Positions 42,300-49,637 of a stretch of DNA of 64,000 nucleotides are shown one piece after another. Origin of the DNA: a virus. The stretch lies in IMG/VR virus record IMGVR_UViG_3300035145_004174, positions 37,072 to 101,071 of that record, one strand, 5' to 3'. Within the stretch, counting starts at the first letter, position 1. The number at the start of each line of letters is the position of its first letter. The notes beneath the pieces are model-generated. The model ran no database searches, was not told where the DNA came from, and was given only the letters and a program-made list of their open reading frames with translations. Made by a program: the position numbers and the translations under genes.

Positions 42300-42541
42300 A
42301 AGATAAGTTGATTCACTATGTAGTATTGTTTGCTGATTTTATTTTAGAGGAAAATTATTCTGATGATATAATTAAAGAGATGCAGGATAGATATTTATTT
42401 TTAATGGAAGAAATTTACTTTTGGGAATCAATAGGAGAGCCTTTTCGAGACAAAAGGCAAGATTATGCCTTAAAGTCTTTTTTATCTTGGATGTATGGTC
42501 ATGTTGCTCCAAGATTTGGCGAAAATGGTAGTATCAGATAA
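42296..42541 (+). CDS. hypothetical protein, 81 aa
   Basis: A helical protein (LIHYVVLFADFILEENYSDD, KEMQDRYLFLMEEIYFWESI) ending GHVAPRFGENGSIR. Overlaps by four bases with the methyltransferase and by 17 with the sulfotransferase gene. No family recognised. Confidence 0.7.
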   Translation: MKDKLIHYVVLFADFILEENYSDDIIKEMQDRYLFLMEEIYFWESIGEPFRDKRQDYALKSFLSWMYGHVAPRFGENGSIR

Positions 42542-43055
42542 ATATAAATTCGTTTTTATAGAAATACCTAAAACTGCATCGACATCAATATCTCATGGTC
42601 TTTGCAGGTCTTTTGGTAGAGATAATTTAACATTTTATAAAGATTCAAGAAACAGACATTGCACATTAGAATATGCTCTTCAAGTTTTTCCAAAAATAGA
42701 TGGGTACAAGAAATTTTGTTTCGTAAGAAACCATTGGGACGTCGCAGTTTCTTTTTATTTATTTGAAAAAAAAATGGGCATACATGAATTAACATTTGAC
42801 AAATGGGTTAAAGAATGGTACATTCATCAAATGAGATGGATAAAACCTAAAATGGATTTTATAGGAAGGTTTGAAAATTTACAAAAGGATTTTAACTTAA
42901 TATGTAACTCTTTGGGGGGTAAATTAGTTGAGCTTAAAAAATTAAACGATTCTTTGGGAAGAAAACATTATTCTTATTATTACAATAAGTCAACTAAACT
43001 ATCATTACAATCAAATTGTGCATTAGATATAGCTCAATTAAAATATTTTTTTTAA
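42525..43055 (+). CDS. sulfotransferase D (Sulfotransfer_2-like), 176 aa
   Basis: Starts at ATG 42525 (MVVSDKYKFVFIEIPKTAST). The 5'-PSB loop is IEIPKTASTSISHGL and the 3'-binding segment is CFVRNHWDVAVSFYL, with His in place of the usual Pro of RNPWD. MDFIGRFENLQKDFNLI is the middle block and HYSYYYNKS the degenerate C-terminal motif. It is more diverged than sulfotransferases A-C and is not in their cluster. Confidence 0.85.
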   Translation: MVVSDKYKFVFIEIPKTASTSISHGLCRSFGRDNLTFYKDSRNRHCTLEYALQVFPKIDGYKKFCFVRNHWDVAVSFYLFEKKMGIHELTFDKWVKEWYIHQMRWIKPKMDFIGRFENLQKDFNLICNSLGGKLVELKKLNDSLGRKHYSYYYNKSTKLSLQSNCALDIAQLKYFF

Positions 43056-43068
43056 TTTTAAAAAAGAC

Positions 43069-43097
43069 TTGACATACAAATTTTATTCTGCTAACTT
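43069..43097 (+). promoter_or_regulatory. sigma70-type promoter, leaderless (ATG 43104)
   Basis: TTGACA at 43069, 17-base spacer ending in TGC, TAACTT at 43092, six bases to ATG 43104. Confidence 0.85.
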
Positions 43098-43103
43098 GGT
43101 TCT

Positions 43104-43322
43104 ATGACAAAAAAAATCAAAAGATACGAAATTGAAATAGCAAGTACAACCTACCGCACTTACCTTATTGATGCAGAATCGCAAGACGAAGCAGAAACAA
43201 GAGTATTTGAAGAGATAGATGCTGATTGGGAAATAAGCAAGGCATGGCGTCAAAATGCAGAAATAACCCACATAGAAGAGAAGGAAAAAGAATCAGAAGA
43301 AGATTCAATGGAATTAAAATGA
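43104..43322 (+). CDS. DpnD/PcfM-like small protein, 72 aa
   Basis: KRYEIEIASTTYRTYLIDAE followed by SQDEAETRVFEE fits the strand-strand-helix core (V.A.S..EA...V) shared with the proteins at 45023, 45547 and 47598. The acidic tail is HIEEKEKESEEDSMELK. Role unknown. First gene of a leaderless operon. Confidence 0.74.
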   Translation: MTKKIKRYEIEIASTTYRTYLIDAESQDEAETRVFEEIDADWEISKAWRQNAEITHIEEKEKESEEDSMELK

Positions 43323-43624
43323 AACAAGAAGAAAGAGAAAAATTGTTAGATCAAATAGATAAAGATAACCCTATCGAGCTTGAGGATGAGGAAAGATCAA
43401 TAGTGCTTGCTCCTAGAGAAATATTTGATTCAGCGATTATTGGTTATGAGAATAAAAGAGTTGTATATAGCGAAGAGGCTATCATACAAATATACATTGA
43501 AGAAGATGGAATGACAGAAGAAGAAGCAATAGATTTTTATCAATTTAATACCAAGTGTGCTTACATGGGCAAGTATAATCCAATATATAAAAGCGAAAAC
43601 CATGAGGAAGAATTATGGAATTAA
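43319..43624 (+). CDS. acidic hypothetical protein, 101 aa
   Basis: ATG 43319 overlaps the preceding stop (ATGA). The part EEDGMTEEEAIDFYQFNTKC with YMGKYNPIY is a recognisable helix found in several phage small proteins. It contains LEDEERSIVLAPREIFDSAI. Function unknown. Confidence 0.75.
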   Translation: MKQEEREKLLDQIDKDNPIELEDEERSIVLAPREIFDSAIIGYENKRVVYSEEAIIQIYIEEDGMTEEEAIDFYQFNTKCAYMGKYNPIYKSENHEEELWN

Positions 43625-43986
43625 ATCAAATAAGTAAAGAAATAAAGTTAAAGATTGCTGACCTAGCGTTAACTCACATCAAAAAAGTTATTGCTGATCC
43701 CGAAGTCAAAACCGATGGAGATAATTTTGACTATTGGAATAGTTACAAATTGGAAGATGGAAGTTTTATAGATTACAATATTTATTGTGGCGATGATGTT
43801 GGGGAATTTAACCTTGATGGTAAATTTGAGTATGGCGATTCAAGTGAGTGGTCATTTGGTCTTTCTCTTTATGGGGTTAATCCACCAACAGATGATAATA
43901 AATACCATGAAATAGACATGGATGATTCAGAGTATATATTTACATATCAAAATGGGGAAGTAAGTTGGGAAGAGGTAGTAGCATGA
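43615..43986 (+). CDS. hypothetical protein, 123 aa
   Basis: An N-terminal helix (QISKEIKLKIADLALTHIKK) is followed by an acidic beta domain (FDYWNSYKLEDGSFIDYNIY). No family recognised. Overlaps both neighbours. Confidence 0.74.
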   Translation: MELNQISKEIKLKIADLALTHIKKVIADPEVKTDGDNFDYWNSYKLEDGSFIDYNIYCGDDVGEFNLDGKFEYGDSSEWSFGLSLYGVNPPTDDNKYHEIDMDDSEYIFTYQNGEVSWEEVVA

Positions 43987-44099
43987 GTGAAATAAAAGAA
44001 TTATGGGATTTGTCATGGTCAGATGGTTTCACCTTGACATTTATTTTAATGGGGCTTTATACTTATAAAGTATGGATAGATAATAAATTTAAAAAATAA
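43983..44099 (+). CDS. single-helix membrane microprotein, 38 aa
   Basis: MSEIKELWDLSWSDGFTLTF continues as a membrane helix (ILMGLYTYKVWI). ATG overlaps the previous stop. A promoter-like TTGACA lies inside it. Confidence 0.62.
   Translation: MSEIKELWDLSWSDGFTLTFILMGLYTYKVWIDNKFKK
44034..44063 (+). promoter_or_regulatory. possible promoter inside microprotein gene
   Basis: TTGACA at 44034 and TATACT at 44058 with an 18-base spacer, ahead of ATG 44103. The longer spacer makes it less certain. Confidence 0.4.
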
Positions 44100-44102
44100 A
44101 TT

Positions 44103-44360
44103 ATGATAAAACTAGGAGTTAGAGGTAGCACCGATTCGGTTAATCATATTCTAATTAAAATAGATGATTTGACTTTGATGACCACAGAAAATTTGTTTCT
44201 CGCAGGAGAACAATATAGAATTAAAACAGGAGAAAATTTAGTTGAATTATTGAATTCTCTATCAAAAGATCACGAAATATCTGTCAAGAGCAATGTAGCA
44301 GATGAAATCGAAGATGTTTTAAACCTCAAAAGCAATCAAATAAAAAAATATTCAGAATGA
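44103..44360 (+). CDS. hypothetical protein, 85 aa
   Basis: MIKLGVRGSTDSVNHILIKI with LTLMTTENLFLAGEQYRIK looks like a small beta-alpha fold. Its end overlaps the next start. No family recognised. Confidence 0.7.
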   Translation: MIKLGVRGSTDSVNHILIKIDDLTLMTTENLFLAGEQYRIKTGENLVELLNSLSKDHEISVKSNVADEIEDVLNLKSNQIKKYSE

Positions 44361-44662
44361 AAACAATTCACACTCCTAAAAATTGCAAATATAGGCAATA
44401 CTTGATCAAAAAGAAAAAGCAAGGCAAGATTAGCGGGCGTTTCTATAAGTTTCTTTGCAGAAACTTTCCTTATAGATTAACTCAAAGGGAAGTTCAATGT
44501 TGGGTAAACGAAGTAGTTACTAAAAAAATTAAAGAATCTAGTGCTATCAATATAATTAACACAAAGCATAAAGATTTAATTAAACGTCAAGCTGAGATGT
44601 ATCAATCTAATGTCGAATGTATGAAAAAAACCAATAATGAAAAAAATAAAACAGATTTATGA
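44357..44662 (+). CDS. basic hypothetical protein, 101 aa
   Basis: A strongly basic protein (HTPKNCKYRQYLIKKKKQGK, GRFYKFLCRNFPYRLTQREV) that probably binds nucleic acid. A helix RLTQREVQCWVNEVVTKKI has an HTH look. No named family. Confidence 0.7.
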   Translation: MKTIHTPKNCKYRQYLIKKKKQGKISGRFYKFLCRNFPYRLTQREVQCWVNEVVTKKIKESSAINIINTKHKDLIKRQAEMYQSNVECMKKTNNEKNKTDL

Positions 44663-44738
44663 TTTTTTTGCTTGCATTGTGGTTTTTATCGTGATAATGT
44701 GGCTTCAATTAGTTTATATTTTAACAGGTCGTGAATAA
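44637..44738 (+). CDS. single-helix membrane microprotein, 33 aa
   Basis: A basic start (MKKIKQIYDFF) and one strong helix (ACIVVFIVIMWLQLVYIL). It overlaps the basic protein's end by 26 bases. Confidence 0.6.
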   Translation: MKKIKQIYDFFACIVVFIVIMWLQLVYILTGRE

Positions 44739-44742
44739 TATT

Positions 44743-45036
44743 ATGCAAGTTGTATCAAAACAAATAAGCGGAACAATAGAATGGTCTAAAGGTAGGACTA
44801 AAAAAGAATTATCTAAACAAACTTTTTGGTCTAGCTCAAAAGATTTTAGCGGATTAAGTGGTCTTGAAATAAATGGTTTTACTTTTAATAATCATGTCAA
44901 ATGCACCGCAATTACAAGCCAAGGATTAAGTCAACATAAATATTTTACGATTCCTGTTGTCAAAGTTGAAGAGTTTTGCAATAATTTAATGGAAGCTAAA
45001 AAATTTGTAGAAAGTAAAAATAATGAAGAAATTTAG
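44743..45036 (+). CDS. hypothetical protein, 97 aa
   Basis: Starts at ATG 44743 (MQVVSKQISGTIEWSKGRTK); a GTG at 44731 in the same frame is possible. Beta-rich (LEINGFTFNNHVKCTAITSQ). The end overlaps the next gene by 14 bases. No family recognised. Confidence 0.7.
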   Translation: MQVVSKQISGTIEWSKGRTKKELSKQTFWSSSKDFSGLSGLEINGFTFNNHVKCTAITSQGLSQHKYFTIPVVKVEEFCNNLMEAKKFVESKNNEEI

Positions 45037-45247
45037 ATTATCAATAACAGAAGAAATCGGTGGATATATCGAAGTTAATGCACAAGACGCGACTCATGCA
45101 GAAACTCTTGTGGAAGATTTACTAGATGAATATGGAGCAGATAGATTATTTTACCCAATCCCCGAAGACAAGCAAGTTTTAAGTAAATATCACACTCGTC
45201 ACACTCATGGCGACAGGGGAGTGTTTGGTTGTAAGGAGATAAAATGA
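45023..45247 (+). CDS. DpnD/PcfM-like small protein, 74 aa
   Basis: MKKFRLSITEEIGGYIEVNA then QDATHAETLVEDLLDEYGAD has the two strands plus helix core (V.A.....AE..V) shared with three other small proteins here. The C-terminal part has HTRHTHGDRGVFGC. Confidence 0.7.
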   Translation: MKKFRLSITEEIGGYIEVNAQDATHAETLVEDLLDEYGADRLFYPIPEDKQVLSKYHTRHTHGDRGVFGCKEIK

Positions 45248-45248
45248 T

Positions 45249-45542
45249 ATGAATAAATCCGAAGAAATAATGAAGTTAAAAAGTATGCACGATTCTGAAA
45301 GTGGGTTAGACACTCGCCTTTACGAACTTGCAGGTTATCCTCTCATTGAAGACCTCGTAGATGAGATGTTTGAATTAAAAGAGAAGATGAATCAAAGATT
45401 AAATAAAAGAATTAAAGAGCTTAAATTAATCGGAGAGTTTGGAGTCAAACCCATTAACACTTCTCATTTAGATGATGATGACTTTGGTGCATTTATTAGA
45501 GGTGAGATGACAAGAGAAGAAGCAGAATCAAAAAGGGTATAA
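45249..45542 (+). CDS. hypothetical helical protein, 97 aa
   Basis: It has a good Shine-Dalgarno sequence (AAGGAG, about ten bases before ATG 45249), one of the few in this region. All-helical and charged (LVDEMFELKEKMNQRLNKRI). The end DDDDFGAFIRGEMTREEAES is acidic. No family recognised. Confidence 0.72.
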   Translation: MNKSEEIMKLKSMHDSESGLDTRLYELAGYPLIEDLVDEMFELKEKMNQRLNKRIKELKLIGEFGVKPINTSHLDDDDFGAFIRGEMTREEAESKRV

Positions 45543-45546
45543 AATT

Positions 45547-45759
45547 ATGAAAAAGACATATAGAGTTCCATGTTCATGGCAAGTTTATGCAACGGCAGAA
45601 GTTGAAGCAGAATCTTGGGAAGAAGCAATTACTAAAGTCGAAAGTAATAGTGTTCCACTACCAACAGACCCCAATTATGTAGATGCTTCTCTTGAAGTTG
45701 ATATGGAAATAATTGAAGAGGAAATGCAACATCCAAATACTTTTGGATTAGTAGATTAA
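45547..45759 (+). CDS. DpnD/PcfM-like small protein, 70 aa
   Basis: MKKTYRVPCSWQVYATAEVE then AESWEEAITKVESNSVPLPT is the clearest member of the V.AES.EEA..KV family in this window. Acidic C-terminus with EVDMEIIEEE. Confidence 0.74.
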   Translation: MKKTYRVPCSWQVYATAEVEAESWEEAITKVESNSVPLPTDPNYVDASLEVDMEIIEEEMQHPNTFGLVD

Positions 45760-45763
45760 TTCC

Positions 45764-45792
45764 TTGACAGAATAAAAAATATTTGCTAAAGT
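45764..45792 (+). promoter_or_regulatory. sigma70-type promoter, leaderless (ATG 45800)
   Basis: TTGACA at 45764, 17-base spacer ending in TTTGC, TAAAGT at 45787, seven bases to ATG 45800. Confidence 0.85.
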
Positions 45793-45799
45793 CATTGGC

Positions 45800-46357
45800 A
45801 TGAGCGGAGAAGGTAAATCAGTAAGTTTTAGAAGAACTGCAAATACTATTAAAACAAATCAAGAATTGCTTGAAGAGTTTAAGGATTTAATTTATTCTAA
45901 TAAAAAGATAATGTCTCACATGAAATGGTATGGTTATGCCCATAGCGTTTATATGGAAGAGCATGGTGATAAAGAATTGGAAACATGGCAAAAAGAATAT
46001 GTTGCAATAAAAGATACTTTTAATTTTTGCATTAGTGTTTATGATTCTTGGCATCAAGATGCAGACCTTTACGAGTCGCATGATAGAGAAGATAGCTTTG
46101 TTTCTCTTGCTAGAAAGTTTGCAAACGACAATGCTCTCATGTACTTTCCTTGTGGTTTTACTCCCGAATGGTATGAGAAAAACGAAGAAGGAAAATATCA
46201 ACACTTTAAGGTTGAACATGATCATAAAAATATTGACAAAATATGTGATATGTGGCATCGTTATGGAATAATGAAACTACAAGCATTTGACGAAGAACTT
46301 GAATCTCAACTTTTGGGAGAGGCTCAAGAAAAAATTAAACAATTAATGATCGCATAA
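45800..46357 (+). CDS. hypothetical protein, 185 aa
   Basis: A helical, acidic protein (NQELLEEFKDLIYSNKKIMS, YVAIKDTFNFCISVYDSWHQ). YFPCGFTPEWYEKNEEGKYQ and CDMWHRYGIMKLQAFDEELE are distinctive. No family recognised. It begins a leaderless unit. Confidence 0.76.
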   Translation: MSGEGKSVSFRRTANTIKTNQELLEEFKDLIYSNKKIMSHMKWYGYAHSVYMEEHGDKELETWQKEYVAIKDTFNFCISVYDSWHQDADLYESHDREDSFVSLARKFANDNALMYFPCGFTPEWYEKNEEGKYQHFKVEHDHKNIDKICDMWHRYGIMKLQAFDEELESQLLGEAQEKIKQLMIA

Positions 46358-46358
46358 T

Positions 46359-46730
46359 ATGTGGAATTATAGAATAATCACAGACAAAGAAAGCTATGGA
46401 GTTTTTGAAGTTATTTACAACGATGATGGCAAAATATGTGCCCATACAGAAGAACCCGAAGTGGTTGGAGATAGCGTTGAAGATTTAATAAAAAATATAG
46501 AATCTCATTTAAACAAAGCCAAAGAGGGCAATTTAGTTTCTAATAAAACTTCAGAAGAGGAAGAGGATTTAGTTTTAACATTTGAACTAATGCTTTCTGA
46601 TGTAAAGAAATATAAGAATAAAATTCTTGAACATGATAATATAGATTTTGCTCCTTGTGCAGAAGATTTTGACGAAGGAGAAGGTGTTGTGTTTGAAGAT
46701 TTTGACATTAGCGACATATTTAAAAAATGA
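46359..46730 (+). CDS. hypothetical protein, 123 aa
   Basis: The first 55 residues (MWNYRIITDKESYGVFEVIY with EPEVVGDSVEDLIKNIESHL) match a widespread small-protein pattern (YR(I/V)...D..Y...EVYYD...I......P...E...L....). The C-terminal half is acidic. Function unknown. Overlaps the AbrB-like gene by four bases. Confidence 0.75.
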   Translation: MWNYRIITDKESYGVFEVIYNDDGKICAHTEEPEVVGDSVEDLIKNIESHLNKAKEGNLVSNKTSEEEEDLVLTFELMLSDVKKYKNKILEHDNIDFAPCAEDFDEGEGVVFEDFDISDIFKK

Positions 46731-47017
46731 ATACAAATGAATTAAAATTACAAGAAACGGATGATGGTGAATTATTTTTCATTATTCCCGATGATATACT
46801 CGAAAGATTAGCTTGGGAAGAGGGTGATGAGATAGAGTTCATTGAACGAAACGATGGTTTTTTAATAAAAAAAGTAAAATATGAGTCGATTGAGCTTGAC
46901 TTCGATGAGAAAGATTTGTTAAAGTACATGATGTTCGCACATGAACAAGATATAACATTTAATGAATTATGTCAAAATGCAATCAAAGAAAAACTAAAAG
47001 AATTAGACGATGAATGA
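46727..47017 (+). CDS. AbrB/MazE-like protein, 96 aa
   Basis: ELFFIIPDDILERLAWEEGD with EIEFIERNDGFLIKKV is an AbrB/SpoVT swapped-hairpin pattern (..IP..I...L.W..GD.I......). The C-terminal helix (FNELCQNAIKEKLKELDD) may be a dimer or antitoxin tail. No toxin gene is seen next to it, so a small transcription regulator is likeliest. Confidence 0.75.
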   Translation: MNTNELKLQETDDGELFFIIPDDILERLAWEEGDEIEFIERNDGFLIKKVKYESIELDFDEKDLLKYMMFAHEQDITFNELCQNAIKEKLKELDDE

Positions 47018-47468
47018 AATTATAGGAGACGATTACCCAACTTACGAAGATTCAGTAAATGCTACTCTTACAGAAAAGCAACAAGAGGGTGCTTATACTT
47101 ATTTAAAAGAAGTTGAAGACAAAATTCACAAGGACAACTTAGAGAGGTTGATGAAAGAAAACTTTGAGCTTCGACATAGGCTTGCTTGTATTGCTGATGA
47201 CATAGAGATTATTGAGAGACACATTGCATCTTATAAAAAGTCTCGCAAGTGGTTCAAGCAACCAAGCACTAATGCTGATGGAAGTGTCTATGCAGATCAA
47301 GCATGGCATAATGTTACCAATATACAAATTGCTTGTGACTTAACTGATGGTGCGCCACTTGAGTGGGCTAGTGAAGACCCCATTCTTGAAGCTCAAATAA
47401 AACACATGGATTTAGTAGCTGAATATTCTAGCAAATACAAAGCAAAAAATGAAAATGCTAAGAGTTAA
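47010..47468 (+). CDS. hypothetical helical protein, 152 aa
   Basis: Helical with LERLMKENFELRHRLACIAD, a likely coiled coil. YKKSRKWFKQPSTNADGSVY and DQAWHNVTNIQIACDLTDGA follow. No family recognised. Overlaps both neighbours. Confidence 0.74.
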   Translation: MNEIIGDDYPTYEDSVNATLTEKQQEGAYTYLKEVEDKIHKDNLERLMKENFELRHRLACIADDIEIIERHIASYKKSRKWFKQPSTNADGSVYADQAWHNVTNIQIACDLTDGAPLEWASEDPILEAQIKHMDLVAEYSSKYKAKNENAKS

Positions 47469-47601
47469 AGTTCCTGTTTCGCAATGTATAGATGAAGTCT
47501 TGGAATACATTTCCGAGATGGAGAAAGGTAAAGATTCTTGGAAATCAGTTTACGAATCATTAAAGAAATTAAAAAGCAAAGTGTTAAAGGAAGAAGAATG
47601 A
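47449..47601 (+). CDS. small hypothetical protein, 50 aa
   Basis: MKMLRVKVPVSQCIDEVLEY then ISEMEKGKDSWKSVYESLKK; helical and basic. Alternative ATG at 47455. Overlaps both neighbours, the downstream one as ATGA. Confidence 0.62.
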   Translation: MKMLRVKVPVSQCIDEVLEYISEMEKGKDSWKSVYESLKKLKSKVLKEEE

Positions 47602-47831
47602 AAAAAGAATACGCGGTAGGAGTAAAAATAATTAATTGTTTTTATGTAGAGGCAGAAAGTCGAGATGAAGCAGAACAAATAGTGCGTGAGTATGATCCAT
47701 ACAAAACTCTTGATGATTGTGATTTTAATATTGAATATGTTGATCCCACAAATGGAGAGATCGCATGGAAAATAAAAGCAGACGAAGTAGATTGGAGTAA
47801 ACTCCACAATAAACATGATGAATGGAAATAA
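47598..47831 (+). CDS. DpnD/PcfM-like small protein, 77 aa
   Basis: MKKEYAVGVKIINCFYVEAE then SRDEAEQIVREYDPYKTLDD is a fourth copy of the V.AES.DEAE..V small domain. ATG overlaps the preceding stop. Confidence 0.74.
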   Translation: MKKEYAVGVKIINCFYVEAESRDEAEQIVREYDPYKTLDDCDFNIEYVDPTNGEIAWKIKADEVDWSKLHNKHDEWK

Positions 47832-48043
47832 ATAATATGAATAAAGAAACTATGCAATCGCTAAAAAAAGAAGAAGATAATAGAGGTTTAATTGATGATC
47901 TTAAAACTTCAATTAGACATTTAGAAATTGAGTTGGATTATGAAGAGTCTCAACCTAGAATTAATTACAAGTACATCAAAAAGATAGAAAAAGAAATAAA
48001 CGAAAAATACGAAAAATTAGATTTGTTATATGAAACTTACTAA
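47822..48043 (+). CDS. charged helical protein, 73 aa
   Basis: A predicted coiled coil (LIDDLKTSIRHLEIELDYEE, YIKKIEKEINEKYEKLDLLY). Start at 47822 or the ATG at 47837. No family recognised. Confidence 0.68.
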   Translation: MEINNMNKETMQSLKKEEDNRGLIDDLKTSIRHLEIELDYEESQPRINYKYIKKIEKEINEKYEKLDLLYETY

Positions 48044-48059
48044 TTGTTAGCATTTTAAC

Positions 48060-48088
48060 TTGACAGGAGATGAAGATGATGTTAAGTT
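48060..48088 (+). promoter_or_regulatory. sigma70-type promoter for ATG 48125
   Basis: TTGACA at 48060, 17-base spacer, TAAGTT at 48083. The leader of about 30 bases has a purine-rich stretch before ATG 48125. Confidence 0.72.
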
Positions 48089-48124
48089 ATTGGTAGTAGC
48101 AAAAAAGAGAAAGGGACTTAAATT

Positions 48125-48322
48125 ATGAGAACGACCGAAAGACAAACTAGGGATCACGAACCATCAGTAGATGAGATGAGGCGTGATATTGCCGAGAGAG
48201 AGCTTCAATTTTATTTAGATAATCCTTCTGAGTTGGTGGAATTATTACTAGATGGTTGCATTGGTTTAAATGAAACATCTGATCTTGAAATTAAAGACGA
48301 ACATAAAGAAAATTTTCAATAA
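48125..48322 (+). CDS. hypothetical protein, 65 aa
   Basis: A charged helical protein (EPSVDEMRRDIAERELQFYL) with the pattern DNPSELVELLLDGCIGLNE. Family unknown. Confidence 0.7.
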   Translation: MRTTERQTRDHEPSVDEMRRDIAERELQFYLDNPSELVELLLDGCIGLNETSDLEIKDEHKENFQ

Positions 48323-48335
48323 AATTAAAAAAAGT

Positions 48336-48364
48336 TTGACAAATTGTGATCCTTGTGTTTTAGT
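48336..48364 (+). promoter_or_regulatory. sigma70-type promoter, leaderless (ATG 48371)
   Basis: TTGACA at 48336, 17-base spacer, TTTAGT at 48359, six bases to ATG 48371. Confidence 0.78.
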
Positions 48365-48370
48365 AGGGTT

Positions 48371-48535
48371 ATGACATTAGAAGAAGCATTAGAATTAGTC
48401 GTCAATGAAGCAGAGGTTTCTGCTCTTGGTGAAAGTACAGATCAAAATAAATTAGTATTAAGTGCTTGCAAAATGTTGCGAGATCATTTAAAGTTAATCA
48501 ATAAAATAGAAAGCGAAAATTATGAAATTCTTTGA
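48371..48535 (+). CDS. small hypothetical protein, 54 aa
   Basis: MTLEEALELVVNEAEVSALG then LVLSACKMLRDHLKLINK; helical. A longer frame from TTG at 48353 is excluded because the -10 box lies inside it. Overlaps the next gene by 14 bases. Confidence 0.72.
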   Translation: MTLEEALELVVNEAEVSALGESTDQNKLVLSACKMLRDHLKLINKIESENYEIL

Positions 48536-49148
48536 GAGAAGTAGAGTTAAATGGAATCGTTGGCAACCAACGGACATTATGTTTAAAAGAAATAGTTTAG
48601 TAAAGAAACTTGTGCCAAGTACAAATTATTTAAGTTATTCTACTAAGGTTGGTCGTGACCATGATATGGCGAGACTCACAGGCGGTACTCAACGACAAAG
48701 AAAAAATTGGGAGGGTGAAGTCTATAATTATTACGACAATGACAAATATCGTGCAGTTCATGTTAAATTAAAAGATTTAAAAACTCCATTTCCAACTGCC
48801 GATATTGATTTTATAGATTATGTAGCTCAAAATGATAGTGTAGGCAATAGATTTTCACCAATAGATGCTCTTGTTTATTTAGGTAGTTTTCATCAAAGAA
48901 CACAATGGAGTCAAGCCAATAATGGTCAATGGCATAGTGTCAAGACAGGCAATATTGCTCCTGTTCGTGAGGGTTACAGAATTGCTTATGGTGGACAAGG
49001 AGACTCAAATTATATGTCCCCTCAAAACTTAGAAGAAATAGCTCAAATAACAGATGCAGTTCTAAACTTTATTGTTGAAGTTGTTATTCCATTTAATAAT
49101 GGAGAATCTGTCGAACATCATCTTGAGCATGATTTAATGGTAGCATGA
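48522..49148 (+). CDS. hypothetical protein, 208 aa
   Basis: A soluble protein with YYDNDKYRAVHVKLKDLKTP, VYLGSFHQRTQWSQANNGQW and EVVIPFNNGESVEHHLEHDL. The Trp/Gln-rich middle is unusual. No family recognised. Overlaps both neighbours. Confidence 0.76.
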   Translation: MKFFERSRVKWNRWQPTDIMFKRNSLVKKLVPSTNYLSYSTKVGRDHDMARLTGGTQRQRKNWEGEVYNYYDNDKYRAVHVKLKDLKTPFPTADIDFIDYVAQNDSVGNRFSPIDALVYLGSFHQRTQWSQANNGQWHSVKTGNIAPVREGYRIAYGGQGDSNYMSPQNLEEIAQITDAVLNFIVEVVIPFNNGESVEHHLEHDLMVA

Positions 49149-49348
49149 TAGAATATATAGATAAAAATGTTTATTTATTATTCGATAAATATGGTAGTAA
49201 AAAATTAATTACATTAGACGATGTTTTATGCTTGAGTCCGATTATGAGATTAATGACTAAAGATTCTGCGCAAAGAGTTAATAAAATTAAATTATCAAAT
49301 AAATTAATTAATTTAAAAGTCGAAGAGTTAATGGAGTATTGCAAATGA
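49145..49348 (+). CDS. hypothetical protein, 67 aa
   Basis: MIEYIDKNVYLLFDKYGSKK with LSPIMRLMTKDSAQRVNKIK; possible small HTH. Four-base overlaps with both neighbours. Confidence 0.66.
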   Translation: MIEYIDKNVYLLFDKYGSKKLITLDDVLCLSPIMRLMTKDSAQRVNKIKLSNKLINLKVEELMEYCK

Positions 49349-49545
49349 TTAATAAATTTAACCCAAGTGAGAAAGAACACTTGTTATACCAAATAATTAG
49401 TTCGGCAGAATTAATTCTTGATGAATTAAATAATGGTTCTGAGATTAGCGAGCGTAATTATGACCAAATTAAATTAGCAGATCAGATTTTGCTTGACATA
49501 GAACAGGAATTGACATCAAAAAATAAACCATCCCATTTAAAATGA
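49345..49545 (+). CDS. hypothetical helical protein, 66 aa
   Basis: ATG 49345 overlaps the preceding stop. Helical (EKEHLLYQIISSAELILDEL), acidic. No family. Confidence 0.66.
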   Translation: MINKFNPSEKEHLLYQIISSAELILDELNNGSEISERNYDQIKLADQILLDIEQELTSKNKPSHLK

Positions 49546-49637
49546 ATATAATAGATTTAATTGAGCTTTTCTGCTTTTTGCTTGGTAGTCTAGCATTTGT
49601 TTTGTTTTTAGCATTTGTCGTTTTTGGCGGAGAATGA
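49542..49637 (+). CDS. single-helix membrane microprotein, 31 aa
   Basis: MNIIDLIELFCFLLGSLAFV then LFLAFVVFGGE, hydrophobic over almost its whole length. ATG overlaps the preceding stop and its stop overlaps the HNH gene's ATG. Confidence 0.6.
   Translation: MNIIDLIELFCFLLGSLAFVLFLAFVVFGGE

Noticed and set aside
46727-47017. Toxin-antitoxin pair involving the AbrB/MazE-like gene
   Set aside because: Neither neighbour looks like a MazF, PIN or other toxin, so only the AbrB-like domain is called.
47550-47857. Minus-strand frames of 71-88 codons in the 46-48 kb region
   Set aside because: They are antisense to well-supported, overlapping plus-strand genes and have Phe/Ser/Tyr-rich compositions typical of shadow frames.
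49510-49538. TTGACA before the microprotein at 49542
   Set aside because: It lies inside a coding region, and the -10 position reads CCATTT, only three bases before the ATG.
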